Source of the DNA: Bacteroidales bacterium UBA1208
GTDB taxonomy: Bacteria > Bacteroidota > Bacteroidia > Bacteroidales > P3
Assembly: GCA_002309955.1 (NCBI GenBank)
Contig: DBXQ01000005.1
Span: 10,048-26,346, forward strand
Reading direction: 5' to 3'
Length of the DNA stretch: 16,299 bases
How positions within the stretch are numbered: position 1 is the stretch's first letter; each line of letters begins with the position of its first letter. Below, piece by piece: positions 15,495 to 16,299 of this stretch. Position numbers and translations under genes: made by a program. A model generated the notes under the pieces. The model was given only the letters and a program-made list of their open reading frames with translations, was not told where the DNA came from and searched no databases.

Positions 15495-16131
15495 CAAACA
15501 TACACATAAAAGCATTCCCACACTTCGGTTCTCGGAGTTTAAGGGCAACAATGAATGGAGCTATGTTCATGGTAACGAATTGTTTGTTCCTATTGTTAAC
15601 AAGAATCACCATTCGGATTTGCCTGTTTTGGCCATTACGCAAGACCAGGGTGCTGTTCCAAGGGAAATGATTGACTATAATGTGATTGTTAGCGAAAAAA
15701 GCATTGCTGGATATAAAGTCGTGGAGGTCGGAGACTTCATTATCAGTTTAAGATCGTTTCAAGGAGGTATTGAGTATTCAAACTACAATGGGCTGTGTAG
15801 TCCAGCATACATCATTTTGAGAAAAAAAGATGAAACTATCTGCAATGATTTCTATCGTCATTACTTCAAATCCTACCAGTTCATTCAAGATTTAAATCGA
15901 AACATAGAAGGTATTCGGGATGGGAAAATGATCAGTTATCAGCAGTTCTCAGAAATACTTATCCCTTATCCGCCATATGCAGAGCAGCAACGGATAGCAA
16001 AATGTTTGTCGTCAATTGATGAATGCTTAAAGGTAGCCAACGAGAAACTGGAGTTGCTGAAAGCCCACAAGCAAGGCTTGATGCAGCAATTGTTAGCCCC
16101 TGTAACAGGGGGGGGGCAAACCACTGAATGA
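15478..16131 (+). CDS. hsdS: Type I restriction specificity subunit HsdS, N-terminal half (ends at poly-G frameshift)
   Basis: DNA-recognition subunit of the type I complex, here only 217 residues against about 400 for a full HsdS. Residues 14-27 (PTLRFSEFKGNNEW) are the usual lead-in. About 28-163 form one target-recognition domain (LAITQDQGAVPRE, GDFIISLRSFQGGIEYS, GLCSPAYIIL). Residues 166-205 (PYAEQQRIAKCLSSIDECL ... ELLKAHKQGLMQQL) are the central helical spacer that docks HsdM. The frame then enters nine G residues (codons 211-213) and stops at TGA 16129-16131. The remaining protein continues in the +1 frame. Start ATG 15478 overlaps the end of yhcG by 17 bp, suggesting translational coupling. 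A half-length S can still be functional: known truncated type I S subunits dimerise and recognise symmetric targets. Whether this one is active is inference. Confidence 0.88.
   Translation: MGALTNKHTHKSIPTLRFSEFKGNNEWSYVHGNELFVPIVNKNHHSDLPVLAITQDQGAVPREMIDYNVIVSEKSIAGYKVVEVGDFIISLRSFQGGIEYSNYNGLCSPAYIILRKKDETICNDFYRHYFKSYQFIQDLNRNIEGIRDGKMISYQQFSEILIPYPPYAEQQRIAKCLSSIDECLKVANEKLELLKAHKQGLMQQLLAPVTGGGQTTE
16097..16111 (+). other. Hairpin overlapping the poly-G tract in hsdS
   Basis: CCCCTG (16097-16102) pairs perfectly with CAGGGG (16106-16111) across a TAA loop. The 3' arm uses the first four Gs of the G9 run, and because the run is homopolymeric the CCCC can pair in several registers. Confidence 0.6.
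16108..16116 (+). repeat. G9 homopolymer, candidate phase-variation switch in hsdS
   Basis: Nine consecutive G residues, the longest G run I noticed in the window, sit exactly where the HsdS reading frame breaks. With nine Gs the frame stops at 16131. With eight or eleven it would continue into the +1 frame that encodes KPLNDCYLRLRFPTYKNTNEW. With ten it would stop at TGA 16125-16127. Confidence 0.85.
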
Positions 16132-16291
16132 CTGTTATTTACGATTGAGATTTCCGACATACAAGAACACTAACGAATGGGAGATTAAGAAATTGAGAGA
16201 GATTGTTTCTATAGTAGAAAAAAAATGTGCCTTGGACAATCTGGACGCTTTGACTTACGTCAGTACGGAAAATATGTGGTTCATCCGCTAA
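16109..16291 (+). pseudogene. hsdS: Out-of-frame start of the second HsdS half
   Basis: In the +1 frame from the G-tract the DNA reads KPLNDCYLRLRFPTYKNTNEW followed by EIKKLREIVSIVEKKC and ALDNLDALTYVSTENM. LRFPTYKNTNEW parallels the LRFSEFKGNNEW lead-in of the first domain, and YVSTENM is a typical early motif of a second target-recognition domain. So this is the beginning of HsdS domain 2, detached by the frameshift. It ends in WFIR and a TAA at 16289-16291, far too early for a full domain of about 150 residues. Either the copy is broken, it is recombined at about 16275, or there is a further frameshift. The window ends 8 bp later, so the continuation is unseen. Confidence 0.7.
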
Positions 16292-16299
16292 ATGGATAG

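Noticed and set aside
16218..16225. A8 run in the second HsdS half as another phase switch
   Set aside because: The frame on both sides reads as plausible HsdS without a shift, so the run need not change length; it is also already untranslated with nine Gs upstream.

Overview
The window looks like chromosomal DNA from a member of the Bacteroidota, most likely the order Bacteroidales. Three things point there. Several genes are preceded by the Bacteroidota-type -7 promoter box (TAnnTTTG). The largest protein ends in a gliding-motility/type IX secretion (type B) sorting domain. Shine-Dalgarno sequences are essentially absent. I cannot name the genus from sequence alone.

Layout. (1) 1-159 is a short intergenic edge with a degenerate ~50-bp direct repeat and a hairpin that probably ends the next gene. 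(2) 160-7407, minus strand: one gene for a secreted protein of about 2,400 residues. It is built from seven CUB-like plus fibronectin-III-like units, a middle cysteine-containing region, PKD-like domains, a run of 51-residue two-cysteine modules, and a C-terminal type IX sorting signal. (3) 7408-7675: intergenic, holding the promoter of the giant gene and a strong terminator for the gene upstream. (4) 7676-10261 (possibly to 10315), minus strand: class II (adenosylcobalamin-dependent) ribonucleotide reductase, NrdJ. (5) 10262-10519: divergent promoter region. (6) 10520-10978, plus strand: a small unrecognised lipoprotein. (7) 10979-11310: non-coding, with three exact tandem 11-mers that can form a slipping hairpin, and the promoter of the next operon. 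(8) 11311-16299, plus strand: a type I restriction-modification locus in the order hsdR, a YhcG/DUF1016 PD-(D/E)XK nuclease gene, then hsdS. The genes are 15 bp apart or overlapping. hsdM is not in the window.

The most interesting part is the restriction locus. hsdS is split in two frames exactly at a run of nine G residues (16108-16116). Upstream the frame encodes one target-recognition domain and the central helical region. Downstream, the start of the second target-recognition domain is open only in the +1 frame, so a G8 or G11 tract would join them. This is the signature of slipped-strand phase variation, here changing DNA specificity rather than simply switching restriction off. The downstream half also stops early (TAA at 16289-16291), so the full-length partner may be damaged or rearranged.

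Two further oddities in this operon need checking. hsdR has no in-frame ATG before codon 66, and a single-base insertion would restore one. The YhcG nuclease gene carries three repeated quasi-palindromes in the linker between its two domains. The other genes (giant surface protein, NrdJ, lipoprotein) appear to be independent transcription units with their own promoters or terminators.
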